From Halostagnicola kamekurae (GTDB taxonomy: Archaea; Halobacteriota; Halobacteria; Halobacteriales; Natrialbaceae): a stretch of 64,000 bases of DNA. A program made the translations under genes and the position numbers. The notes below the pieces were generated by a model. It was not told the DNA's origin and did not search any database. It was given only the letters and a program-made list of their open reading frames with translations. This document shows positions 1-8,249 of this stretch, piece by piece (position 1 is the first letter of the stretch; each line of letters begins with the position of its first letter). The DNA is taken from contig NZ_FOZS01000001.1 of assembly GCF_900116205.1 (NCBI RefSeq), positions 1,116,001 to 1,180,000 on the forward strand, written 5' to 3'.

Positions 1-292
1 CGGTTCGACTGGCGGATAGCTACGCTGACGAGGCGAAAACTCTCGATTCGTGATTCACAGATCGGTGATTCCAACGAATTTCTTCGTTAATCATCGGCGG
101 TATAGGCACCGCTACGATGCTCGATCCGGTGGACTTCGAGAACCGACTGACTACTGTCTCGAATGCACGCGAGACGGTACTGTCCGATGCGAAGTTTAGA
201 AAACGGGCCGCCGGTCAAGGCTCGAGAAAATCACTCCGATCGCGCCACTCGGAGTCCACAACTTCATCAAGCTTTGTAACGATTCGGTGGTC
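1..292. other. Left edge, no gene assigned
   Basis: I see no convincing complete gene here. On the minus strand a short open frame that runs out of the IS element ends near 215 with an acidic, plausible protein tail (LDEVVDSEWRDRSDF). It could be the end of a gene cut by the IS at 293, but it is too short to assign. The plus-strand frame from 117 reads into the IS and looks non-coding. Confidence 0.3.
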
Positions 293-981
293 GTGTTTAG
301 TTAAGGCTGAAGAATGAGGCGAGGTGATTTTCAGCTGGTCTATGGCGAAAATCGCTCGCCTCAGTGGTTGTAGCGACTGGATCGAATTAGACTTTGTGGA
401 GCGAGAGCGGACACCGCGTCGGCTGATGAAGCTCGGTATTCGACTCCATCTTGGCGGATTATCGTTTTCGAATACCATCTCAGAGCTTGAGAAGTTCGGT
501 GTCAACCGGTCGCGGAAAGCTGTTCACGACTGGGTGCAGAAGGCAAATCTACAGCCCGCTAGCAACGCAAGTCCGGATCACGTCGCGCTCGACGAGACGG
601 TGATCCGAATCAATGGCCAGCAGTTCTGGCTGCACGCCGCTGTCGATCCCAAGACGAACGAATTTCTGCATGTACGGCTGTTTACGACGACTACGACGGC
701 ATTGACGCAACGGTTTCTGCGAGAGCTTCGTGAGAAACACGACGTCAAAGACGCCGTGTTTCTCGTCGATCATGCACACCATCTAGCGGCTGCATTGCAA
801 CGAGCCGGGCTCCGATTTCGACCCGAACGACATGGAAATCGGAACACTGTCGAACGTGTCTTTAGAGAAATAAAACGCCGGACTTCCTCATTTAGCAATA
901 TATTTGGTCACGTCGATCCAGCGACCGCCGAAACGTGGCTACAAGCCTTTGCCGTCTGGTGGAATTCGCGTAACTAAACAC
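293..981 (+). mobile_element. IS6-family insertion sequence, intact
   Basis: The element is bounded by matching terminal inverted repeats: GTGTTTAGTTA starting at 293 and its reverse complement TAACTAAACAC ending at 981. It is about 690 bp with a single transposase gene, which fits small haloarchaeal IS6-family elements. The 8 bases on either side (CGGTGGTC and GATGCACC) do not match, so I find no target-site duplication, which suggests the flanks were rearranged after insertion. Two damaged relatives lie at 5989-7006 with the same ends. Confidence 0.85.
342..977 (+). CDS. IS6-family DDE transposase
   Basis: This 211-residue protein catalyses replicative transposition of its element. The N-terminus (ARLSGCSDWIELDFVERERT) and the helix-turn-helix-like segment ending in SRKAVHDWVQKA are typical of haloarchaeal IS6 transposases. 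The catalytic core is visible: Asp in VALDETVIRI (about residue 84), Asp in FLVDHAHH (about 143) and Glu in NTVERVFREIKRR (about 171). I chose the ATG at 342 over an in-frame GTG at 324 because family members begin with Met-Ala just before this conserved segment. No frameshift or stop is seen, so it may be active and could act on the damaged copies further right. Confidence 0.85.
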   Translation: MAKIARLSGCSDWIELDFVERERTPRRLMKLGIRLHLGGLSFSNTISELEKFGVNRSRKAVHDWVQKANLQPASNASPDHVALDETVIRINGQQFWLHAAVDPKTNEFLHVRLFTTTTTALTQRFLRELREKHDVKDAVFLVDHAHHLAAALQRAGLRFRPERHGNRNTVERVFREIKRRTSSFSNIFGHVDPATAETWLQAFAVWWNSRN

Positions 982-1250
982 GATGCACCGACCGGGCCTC
1001 GCCTTCTTCTACTGGTGGGGCCCCCATTCTGGTTCCGACTCTGGTGACGATCACCGTTTGATGCAGATTGACCGCTGGTCTTTTCTTGAACTTCGTTTGC
1101 TGAGGCAAGCAGCGCCACTCGGTAGATATCTCCTGGCGTAAGCGAGCTTCCGTCGACGAGCTCTTCTGGAATGGAAATCGTGTACTGGTCCCCCTGCTTT
1201 TCGAGTGTTGTTTCGTAGAGTAGGCGTAGCGAATCCGGAATCTCTGCCAT
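939..1250 (-). pseudogene. TRAM-type small protein, truncated by the IS element
   Basis: The frame starts MAEIPDSLRLLYETTLEKQG and continues through a TPGDIYRVALLAS segment, which I recognise from haloarchaeal TRAM-domain proteins (small putative RNA-binding proteins). In the family this N-terminal segment is followed by a short linker and a C-terminal TRAM beta-barrel. Here about 89 native residues end at the IS border (982), and the last 14 residues are encoded by the IS end, so the TRAM barrel is missing. The continuation is not found on the other side of the IS. Start chosen at the ATG at 1250, which matches the usual family N-terminus. The product is probably non-functional. Confidence 0.55.
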
Positions 1251-1448
1251 TACCCGCTGTACGGGAGGCTGACTAAAGGGAACTTGGTTGTTCAGGCGGT
1301 CTACAATCTCCCCGAGCAGCCTAATCCGTAGTTGAGGCTGGCTGTCCCAATACACACGGTTCCGATCGGTTCTGTCGGTATTCGATATATTAGAGACTGA
1401 TTGAGGTGAAACCGCTGTTAGATAGAGATGCGCGTTTCTAGAAGCTGC

Positions 1449-1800
1449 TCATGCGATATCGTCGAGGTGCGTGACGAGCGCATCAAGTGCGGACAGAAAC
1501 ATCGAATGGCTCGTATTTAGCGTCCGAACGTCTTCACAGGGAAGGCTGTCCCGCATCGTTTCCTGCGTCTCAGGGTGAGATTGCTTGGTCTTGTTGACAC
1601 CCGATGTAGACTCGTGGAACATGACCGAATTTCTCCTCGTTTGTGTCGACTGGAGTTACCAACGATGCAAGCGGTTCCGGTCTGAGTAATGAGCGAGCAA
1701 GCGTTACGTCCTCTGCCGAGCAGTCCGTGTAGAATGCTTCTTCAATCGCGTTCTCGGCGACGGTCGCGTATCCTTCTTCTTCATTAGGGACCAGGATTGG
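1449..1800 (-). pseudogene. C-terminal fragment of an alpha/beta hydrolase, frameshifted
   Basis: The minus strand encodes VAENAIEEAFYTDCSAEDV, then KFGHVPRVYIGCQQDQAISP, and after a one-base shift near 1570 it continues ETQETMRDSLPCEDV and THLDDIA before a stop at 1449. This is the C-terminal third of an alpha/beta hydrolase of the esterase/hydroxynitrile-lyase type; the HSM segment carries the catalytic-His position. The nucleophile-containing N-terminal two thirds are absent, and the sequence changes abruptly near 1800. The single-base frameshift and the missing front make it a dead gene. Confidence 0.65.
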
Positions 1801-2115
1801 CCGTGACGACGTCGAGCGACTCAACCGCTACAAGTACGTCCAGTCGCGTGACTGGCGTGTCGTCTTCACGCTCGGTATTGTCGCCGGCGCAGCACTCCTG
1901 GGATCTGTCCGGGCGCCGCCTACACGAGTGTCGGCATCGGCAACCTTCCGATCCTCTGGACGATTGGTAGCATGCTCCTCGGCGCGTGCGGGGACACTGC
2001 TGAGGCATTCGTCTTTCCCTTGTGTCCGCTGTCTCGCCGGTCGATCTGGGTGACACGGTCGCGGCCTCGATCGGTGAGCGCTACGGCACGATGCGGTGGC
2101 TGGACGCGAGAGATT
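1801..2115 (+). pseudogene. Decayed fragment of a multi-pass membrane protein
   Basis: The plus strand reads RLNRYKYVQSRDWRVVFTLG then IVAGAALLGSV, and after a frame change near 1910 reads YTSVGIGNLPILWTIGSMLL. The hydrophobic character and the pattern resemble YeeE/YedE-type (sulfur transport) membrane proteins, but this is a weak recognition. At least one frameshift is needed, and no start or complete frame is present. The right end abuts the stop of the dehydrogenase on the other strand. Confidence 0.3.
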
Positions 2116-3144
2116 TTACTCGACGGTGTGCGCCGGCGTCTCGCCATCGAGATAGTCCTCGAGCTGCGAGGCGATGATGCGCGGGCCGCCGAGGACGGCG
2201 TCGCGCGTCGAGCCGGCGACGTGCGGCGTCAGGACGACGCCGTCGAGATCGAGGAGTGGGTGGCCGTCTGGAATCGGCTCCTCCTCGAAGACGTCGAGGG
2301 CGGCGCCGTCGATTTCGCCCTCTTGGACGGCGTCGACGAGCGCGTCCGTCTCGACGAGACCGCCACGAGCGGTGTTGACGAGGAATCCCTCGTCGTTCAT
2401 CGTCGCAAACTCGTCGTGGCCGAGCATTCCCTCGGTCTCTTCGGAGAGCCGAACGTGGAGCGTGACGGCGTCCGAGTCCGCGAGCAGGCGCTCGAGATCG
2501 GCGGGTTCCGAGCCGTGCTCGCGGATCTCGTCGTCGTTGACGTACGGGTCGTGAACGAGCACGTCGGGATCGAAGCTGGCGATGCGGTCGGCGACGCCGC
2601 GGCCGATGTGGCCGAAGCCGACGATGCCGACCGTCGTTGTGCGGACGTCCGGCGGGAGTTCGTCGGGGTCGAAGACCTGGTTCCACTCGCCGCCGGAGAG
2701 GTCGGCGTGATTGAACGGGATCTCGCGCAGGCGCGAGAGAAGCATCGACACCGCGTAGTCCGCGACCGCGTCACGGTTCCGCCCCGGCGCGTGTAGGACG
2801 GTCACGTCGTTCTCGCGGCAGGCCTCGATATCGACGTTCTCGGTGCCGCCGCGTGCAGCCGCGACGATCGAGAGGTCCGCACCCTCGACGAGTTCGCGCG
2901 ACACCGGCGCTTTGTGGACGACGAGACCGTCGACGTCGTCGAGGTTCGCGGCGATCGCGTCCGTGTCGTAGCTCCCCGGCCCGTCGGTTTCCATGTCCAT
3001 TGTGACGTTCCGGAACTCCGTGGGCGAGGCGTCGCCCATCCAGTCCATGCGCTCAAACTTCACGCCGCGCGACTCGAGGCGGCCGAGGGCTTCGTACATG
3101 TACTCGCTCGGCTGCTGCGGGTCACCACAAAGTAGTAACTTCAT
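2116..3144 (-). CDS. D-2-hydroxyacid dehydrogenase (NAD-dependent)
   Basis: This 342-residue enzyme should interconvert a 2-oxoacid and a D-2-hydroxyacid with NAD(P). The Rossmann motif is VGIVGFGHIGRGVAD. The family catalytic residues are present: Arg in NTARGGLVETDAL, Glu in DVFEEEPIPD and His in LTPHVAGST. A substrate-side GGTENVD segment is also visible. It is the last gene of a minus-strand operon after the aldolase and the kinase. The chosen ATG at 3144 lies 4 nt past the kinase stop; an upstream in-frame ATG at 3162 would overlap the kinase and add six unusual residues. Substrate could be glyoxylate, hydroxypyruvate or a sugar-derived 2-ketoacid. Confidence 0.85.
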   Translation of the reverse strand: MKLLLCGDPQQPSEYMYEALGRLESRGVKFERMDWMGDASPTEFRNVTMDMETDGPGSYDTDAIAANLDDVDGLVVHKAPVSRELVEGADLSIVAAARGGTENVDIEACRENDVTVLHAPGRNRDAVADYAVSMLLSRLREIPFNHADLSGGEWNQVFDPDELPPDVRTTTVGIVGFGHIGRGVADRIASFDPDVLVHDPYVNDDEIREHGSEPADLERLLADSDAVTLHVRLSEETEGMLGHDEFATMNDEGFLVNTARGGLVETDALVDAVQEGEIDGAALDVFEEEPIPDGHPLLDLDGVVLTPHVAGSTRDAVLGGPRIIASQLEDYLDGETPAHTVE

Positions 3145-3148
3145 CACG

Positions 3149-4648
3149 CTATTCCGTCTCACCCACCCTCTTGAGTGTTTCCCACGGCCCCGCCATCGCG
3201 TCCGCGATCTGCGAGAACGCCTCGCCGAGCGTCCGATACTGGGACGCCGTCGCCGGGTCGGGCTCGTGGCGAGCCGCGGTGCCGACCGCGCGCTCGACCG
3301 CCGCGCTCGGTGTCGAATAAATGTCGGCGGCGAGTCCGCCGCAGAGCGCCGCGCCGAGCGCGCCCGTCTCGCGCTCCGACGGAACCCGTACCGGCCGGGT
3401 TGAGATGTCGGCCACCATCTGCGCCCACGCCGCGCTCTGCGCGCCGCCGCCGGTTAGCCGGATGGCGTTGAGATCGGTCGTGATCGCGTCCAGCGCCCGC
3501 GCCTGCGTCATCGCGATACCTTCGTAGACGGCGCGGAGCATGTGCGCGTCCGTGTGCTCGAGGCGGAGGCCGTAGAACCCGCCCGCGCTGTTCGGCGCGT
3601 CCGTCGCTCCCTTGAGGTAGGGGTGGAAGATGAGCCCGTTTGCCGCCGGTGGCACGTCCTCGATCACCTCCTCGTACACGACGTACGACGAGACGCCGCG
3701 TTCCTCTGCCTCGCGACGCCAGTCGCTCCCACAGTTCTCGGCGAACCACTCGAGGCAGGCCGCACCGGAGCGCACGCCCTCGTAGCGTAGCCAGCCATCG
3801 AGGTAGCGACGCGGCAATCCGGCGTCCCCGTCCGTCGGGTCGTCAAGGACGGCGACGCTCTGTCCCCATGTCCCGAGGATGACGAGGCCGTCGCCGGGCT
3901 CGATGATGCCGGCGCCGAGCGTGCACGCGGCGACGTCGTGGAGGCCCGTCGCGACCGGCGTTCCCGCGGGGAGTCCGGTCCGCGTCGCGGCCGCATCCGT
4001 TACCGTCCCGCAGGCGTCGGTGCTCGGGACGACCGGCGGTAGTGCGTCGAACGCCTCGGTGATGTCGAGCGCCTCGAACACCGCTCGGTCGTAGTCACCG
4101 TCCGGCCCGTAGAAGACGCTCCCCTCCGAGGGATCGGTCGAGCGTTCGCCGGTGAGCCGATACGTCAATACGTCCTTCGAGAACAGCACCGTCTCCAGTT
4201 GCTCGTAGGCCTCGGGGTCGTGCTCGCGGAGCCAAACGAGGAGGCTGAGCGGGTCCGCGCCGAACGGCTCCCAGCCGAGTCGCTCTGTGGCCGCCTCGTG
4301 CTGTGCGTCCGAGAGCGCGTCGAGCGCGCGGCTGTCCGTCGACTTGATCCCGCAGACCGGGTCGCCGGCTGCGTCGAGACCGTAGAGGCCGTGGCCGTGC
4401 CCGGCGACGCCGACGCCCGCGACGGCGTCCGCAGAAACCGCGTCGGACTCTACGACTGCTGCCGTCGCCTCGCAGACGACGTCCCAGAGACGGTCGTGGT
4501 CCTGCTCGTCGCGTCCGCGTACCGTCTCGACTGCCGGCGTGTCCCGGGATGCGCTCGCGAGTTCAGCGCCCGACGGGTCGAACGCCGTCACTGTGACGTT
4601 CGTCAATCCCGAGTCGATCCCGACGAGGACGGTCTCTGCCTCGCTCAT
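3149..4648 (-). CDS. FGGY-family carbohydrate kinase
   Basis: This 499-residue kinase has the two-domain FGGY layout and length. Visible family features are the N-terminal phosphate-binding segment VGIDSGLTNVTVTAFD, a GVGVAGHGHGLYGLD segment, the catalytic-Asp region ATGLHDVAAC and the C-terminal RLTGGGAQSAAWAQMVAD. It phosphorylates a sugar or polyol, with xylulokinase-like enzymes the nearest type I recognise, but the exact substrate cannot be read. Its start overlaps the end of the upstream aldolase by 4 nt (ATGA-type coupling), so the two are probably co-translated. The product would be a ketose phosphate handed to the aldolase. Confidence 0.85.
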   Translation of the reverse strand: MSEAETVLVGIDSGLTNVTVTAFDPSGAELASASRDTPAVETVRGRDEQDHDRLWDVVCEATAAVVESDAVSADAVAGVGVAGHGHGLYGLDAAGDPVCGIKSTDSRALDALSDAQHEAATERLGWEPFGADPLSLLVWLREHDPEAYEQLETVLFSKDVLTYRLTGERSTDPSEGSVFYGPDGDYDRAVFEALDITEAFDALPPVVPSTDACGTVTDAAATRTGLPAGTPVATGLHDVAACTLGAGIIEPGDGLVILGTWGQSVAVLDDPTDGDAGLPRRYLDGWLRYEGVRSGAACLEWFAENCGSDWRREAEERGVSSYVVYEEVIEDVPPAANGLIFHPYLKGATDAPNSAGGFYGLRLEHTDAHMLRAVYEGIAMTQARALDAITTDLNAIRLTGGGAQSAAWAQMVADISTRPVRVPSERETGALGAALCGGLAADIYSTPSAAVERAVGTAARHEPDPATASQYRTLGEAFSQIADAMAGPWETLKRVGETE

Positions 4649-5649
4649 CGTTCGCTGTAGCGCGTCTCGTTCGCGCTCCCGGTCAGTTCGCAGAGGTCGG
4701 CCATCACCGACGCGATGCGGTCGCGGACCGCCTCGGAGACGACGTGCGGGTGAAACTGAGCCTTCTCGGGCGACCAGTCGCTCTCCGCGAAGAACCTCTC
4801 ACGGTCGTCGGGGACGCCCTCAGGCGGGCGGATCGCGTCCGCGTGCTCGTGGTAGAAGTCCGCTTGCGTGCGTGCAAACTCGTACTGGTAGCGCGTGTTC
4901 TTGTTGAACTTGCAGACGCCGGCTTCGAGCAGCTCGTGGATGCGCTCGTCGGAGAGGCCGGACGCGCCGTGGACGACGAGGCCGGTCTCGTGACCGGCGT
5001 CGCGGAGCGCGGCGTCGATATCGGCGGCGAGGTTGGGGCGGACGTCGAGGTCGCGACCGGACGCGACGCCGTGCTGGGTGCCGATGGATACCGCGAGGAG
5101 GTCGACGCCAGTTCGCTCGACGAACTCGACGGCGTCCTCGGGGTCCGTGTAGAACGCCTCGTCGTCTGGCGTCTCCGTGCTGCCCTCGACGCCGGCGATG
5201 CGGCCGAGTTCGGCTTCGACGAGCACGTCGTCCCCGACGCGTTCGACAGCGTCAGCGGTCAACTCGACGTTGCGTTCGAAGGCCGCGTCTGAGGCGTCGA
5301 CCATCACGGAGTCGGGGACACCGGAGTCGACTGCAGCCTCGAGGAAGCTGACGCTCTCTGGGAGATGGACATGGTCGATATTGCAGTACACGTTGATGTC
5401 GTAGCGCTCGGCGAAGGCGTCGAGGCACGCGCCGAATACGCGCACGCCGACGGTCGAGTCGCCGTCACCGAAGAACGCCGCTTCCTCCTTGCCGAGTTGG
5501 ACGACGAGATCCGAGCGCGCTTGCGCACTTCCTCGCAGGAGGCCGGCGAGCACTTCGAAGTGCGTGACGTTGCTCGCGAAGAATCCGTAGTTCTCGTCTC
5601 TGGCGTGGGCGTAGCACTCGCGGAGAGTTGTGGCTGAATCGTGGTGCAT
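4645..5649 (-). CDS. Class II (zinc) ketose-bisphosphate aldolase family
   Basis: This 334-residue protein belongs to the FbaA/GatY/KbaY class II aldolases. Motifs in order are the zinc-ligand region YCNIDHVHLPES, MVDASDAAFERNVELT, VEAELGRIAGVEG, SIGTQHGV, VVHGASGLSDERI and the phosphate-binding VCKFNKNTRYQYEF, so zinc-binding histidines and the conserved Lys/Asn segment are present. It should cleave a phosphorylated ketose to a triose phosphate and an aldehyde. The start at 5649 is supported by a TATA-like element about 25 nt upstream. It heads the operon with the FGGY kinase and dehydrogenase. The natural substrate is unknown. Confidence 0.85.
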   Translation of the reverse strand: MHHDSATTLRECYAHARDENYGFFASNVTHFEVLAGLLRGSAQARSDLVVQLGKEEAAFFGDGDSTVGVRVFGACLDAFAERYDINVYCNIDHVHLPESVSFLEAAVDSGVPDSVMVDASDAAFERNVELTADAVERVGDDVLVEAELGRIAGVEGSTETPDDEAFYTDPEDAVEFVERTGVDLLAVSIGTQHGVASGRDLDVRPNLAADIDAALRDAGHETGLVVHGASGLSDERIHELLEAGVCKFNKNTRYQYEFARTQADFYHEHADAIRPPEGVPDDRERFFAESDWSPEKAQFHPHVVSEAVRDRIASVMADLCELTGSANETRYSER

Positions 5650-5988
5650 ACGGGGTACTGGAGGGGCGGGATAAATCACTCTTGTTTCTCGCGTCCGACA
5701 GGTCTCCCGCGGCGTCGAGTGATTGTTTCGGCTGTCTGTACGAGGAACGACGCTCGATCGCTCACGACTCGCCCGCCGGGTCGCCGCCGATCGGACTCGA
5801 ATCTCGAATTCGTCGGCGGTGTACTCTCCGATCTCCGCTGTCTGCGCCCGACAGTGTCCGGTATTCACTACCCATTACGAACATAGTGGTGTGAAACCTA
5901 CTTTATAATTATCTCTGAACGTATAGGGTTAATATAGTAATTTCTGGCCAAGATTTATCTACCGGTAGGTCGCGTTCCGTCCCATATC
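5650..5988. promoter_or_regulatory. Promoter region of the aldolase-kinase-dehydrogenase operon
   Basis: On the minus strand a TATA-like GATTTATCC lies at about 5668-5677, roughly 25 nt before the aldolase ATG, as in haloarchaeal leaderless promoters. Further left of the IS remnant, 5880-5955 is clearly more AT-rich than its surroundings. I see no gene in this stretch. Confidence 0.5.
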
Positions 5989-6456
5989 GTGTTTAGTTAA
6001 GTGAGTTCCCCAGACGGCGAAGGCTTGCAACCACGTTTTGGCGGTCTCCGGATCGACGTGGCCGAAACTATTGCTAAATACGGATGTATGTTGTTTTATT
6101 TCTCGGAATACATGTTCGACAGCGTTCCGATTTCCGTGACGCACGGTCTGAAATCGGAGTCCTGATTGATGTAGTGCGGCCGTGAGATGCTGGGCGTGAT
6201 CGACGAGAAACACGGCGTCTTTGACGTCGTGTTTCTCACGAATCTCCCGCAGGAACTGCTGCGCCAACGCCGTCGTAGTCGTCATAAACAGATGTACATG
6301 CATGAATTCGTTCGTCTCTGGACCAACGGCGGCGTACAGCCAGAACTGCTGGCTATTGATCCGGACTTGCATCATCTACTGGCTGTAGATCGGCTTTCTG
6401 CACCCAGTCATGAACGGCCTTCCGAGAGCGTTTGACCCCGAACCCCTCAATTATAG
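5989..6456 (-). pseudogene. IS6-family remnant, truncated and missing a catalytic Asp
   Basis: The terminal repeat GTGTTTAGTTA begins at 5989. The minus strand encodes most of an IS6 transposase (KAVHDWVQKADLQPV, INSQQFWLYAAV, VFLVDHAQHLTAAL, NAVEHVFREIKQ). Compared with the intact copy, about 30 bases are missing after GCAAGTCCGGATC (near 6370), which removes the first catalytic Asp-Glu-Thr segment and shifts in a stop. The N-terminal quarter and the outer inverted repeat are also gone. The copy ends near 6456, where it meets an oppositely oriented fragment. It diverges clearly from the other two copies, so it is an older insertion. Confidence 0.8.
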
Positions 6457-7006
6457 AGGCGGTATTCGACTCCATCTTGGCGGATTATCGCTTTCGAATA
6501 CCATCTCAGAACTTGAGAAGTTGGTGTCAACCGGTCGCAGAAAGCTGTTCACGACTGGGTGCAGAAGGCAAATCTACAGCCCGCTCGCAACGCAAGTCCG
6601 GATCACGTCGCGCTCGACGAGACGGTGATCCGAATCAATGGTCAGCAGTTCTGGCTGCACGCCGCTGTCGATCCCAAGACGAACGAATTTCTGCATTTAC
6701 GGCTGTTTACGACGACTACGACGGCATTGACGCAACGGTTTCTGCGAGAGCTTCGTGAGAAACACGACGTCGAGGACGCCGTGTTTCTCGTCGATCACGC
6801 ACACCATCTAGCGGCTGCATTGCAACGAGCCGGGCTCCGATTTCGACCCGAACGACATGGAAATCGGAACACTGTCGAACGTGTCTTTAGAGAAATAAAA
6901 CGCCGGAATCCCTCATTTAGCAATAGATTTAGTCACGTCGATCCAGCGACCGCCGAAACGTGGCTACAAGCCTTTGCCGTCTGGTGGAATTCGCGTAACT
7001 AAACAC
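6457..7006 (+). pseudogene. IS6-family remnant, 5'-truncated and frameshifted
   Basis: From about 6461 this is nearly identical to the intact IS6 gene at 342-977 and ends with the same right terminal repeat TAACTAAACAC at 7006. It lacks the left end and the first approximately 35 codons, and has a one-base deletion near 6522 (GAGAAGTTGGTG against GAGAAGTTCGGTG in the intact copy) that breaks the frame. All three catalytic residues are still encoded downstream. An internal frame of 147 residues from 6559 stays open but lacks the DNA-binding part. Confidence 0.8.
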
Positions 7007-7196
7007 GATGGTCCTCGGCGAGTTGTTACAATTTTCCGGTGGTCTCTCTCGCAATCTCTCGGAAGGATTTTCGTCTGTCCGTCCCGTATACTCGAGTTCT
7101 CGGGGCTGTGCAAGGTCTGGCGACAGGATCACCGGAGCGACCGACTGTCGAGAAAAACCGTCGGTACTTAGGTGACGTCTCACGAACCCAACCTGT

Positions 7197-8174
7197 ATGG
7201 CCATTGCTGAGGAAGCCGAGGAAACGGACGACGGGGGACAGGATCCCTCCGGAGCAGGCGACGAGCGCGGAACTGACACCGCGAGTGACGAACCGACCGC
7301 CTCGAGCGAGGACCGAGAGCGCACGACGACCGACAGCGCCGACGACCGCTACACCCGCAAGAAGTGCGTCCTCATCACCGGCTGTTCGTCGGGTATCGGG
7401 CGAGCGACCGCTCAGGCGTTCCTCGAGGAGGACTGGCAGGTCGTCGCCACGGCCCGAAACACCGACGATATCTCAGACCTCGCCGAGGCGGGGTGTACGA
7501 CCCTCGAGCTCGACGTGACCGAGCCTGATCAGGTCGCTCGAGTCGTCGAGGAGACCGTCGAGCTCGGCGGCGCGATCGACTGTCTCGTGAACAACGCGGG
7601 TTACGCCCAGATGGGGCCGATCGAGGACGTCTCCACGCTCGACCTCCACCGCCAGTTCGACGTCAACGTCTACGGTCCGCATCGACTCGCTCGCGCCGCC
7701 TTACCGCACATGCGAGCGCAGGGCGAGGGCCGGATCATCAACGTCTCGAGCGTCCTCGGCCGTCTCTCCTTTGCCGGCACCGGGCCGTACTCGGGCTCGA
7801 AACACGCCCTCGAGGCGATGAGCGACTCGCTGCGGGCGGAAGTCGAGGAGTTCGGCATCGAGGTCGTCCTGATCGAACCCGGCACCGTTGAGACGGAGTT
7901 CGTCGAACGCACGGACGACGAACTGCCCGAAAACCGGACGCCGGCCTACGAGACGCTCTACGAGATCTACGACGACGCACAGCTCATCGGTGGCGGCGGA
8001 CCGCTCGCGCTGAAGCCGACGGACGTTTCCGAGGCGATCGTCGAGGCGGGGACTGCTCGAGAGCCGCCGGCGCGATACCCCGTGGGCCCGATGGCCCAGT
8101 ACGGCTCCTACGCGCGATTCCTGCCCGATCGAATTCGCGACGCGGCCTACGGACTCCTCCAGAAATTCGTCTGA
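7197..8174 (+). CDS. SDR-family NAD(P)-dependent oxidoreductase
   Basis: This 325-residue protein has a classical short-chain dehydrogenase domain after a 55-residue acidic, Ser/Thr-rich N-terminal tail. Motifs are the cofactor loop ITGCSSGIGRATAQ, NNAGYAQ, the catalytic Ser in INVSSVLG and the YSGSKHAL Tyr-Lys pair. An EPGTVETEFVER segment follows. It is of the type often annotated as retinol or 17-beta-hydroxysteroid-like dehydrogenase, but the substrate is unknown. A TATA-like TACTTA lies about 30 nt before the ATG. The long acidic tail is unusual for the family and may be a salt adaptation. Confidence 0.88.
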   Translation: MAIAEEAEETDDGGQDPSGAGDERGTDTASDEPTASSEDRERTTTDSADDRYTRKKCVLITGCSSGIGRATAQAFLEEDWQVVATARNTDDISDLAEAGCTTLELDVTEPDQVARVVEETVELGGAIDCLVNNAGYAQMGPIEDVSTLDLHRQFDVNVYGPHRLARAALPHMRAQGEGRIINVSSVLGRLSFAGTGPYSGSKHALEAMSDSLRAEVEEFGIEVVLIEPGTVETEFVERTDDELPENRTPAYETLYEIYDDAQLIGGGGPLALKPTDVSEAIVEAGTAREPPARYPVGPMAQYGSYARFLPDRIRDAAYGLLQKFV

Positions 8175-8249
8175 GAAGTGCGACGATACCTGTCGCGGAT
8201 CGTTCGAGAATCGGCGCTCGTCTATCTGCTTGCCGTGTTCTCCTCGGAA

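Noticed and set aside
117-317. 66-codon frame at the left edge
   Set aside because: It runs into the IS end and has no family resemblance or promoter.
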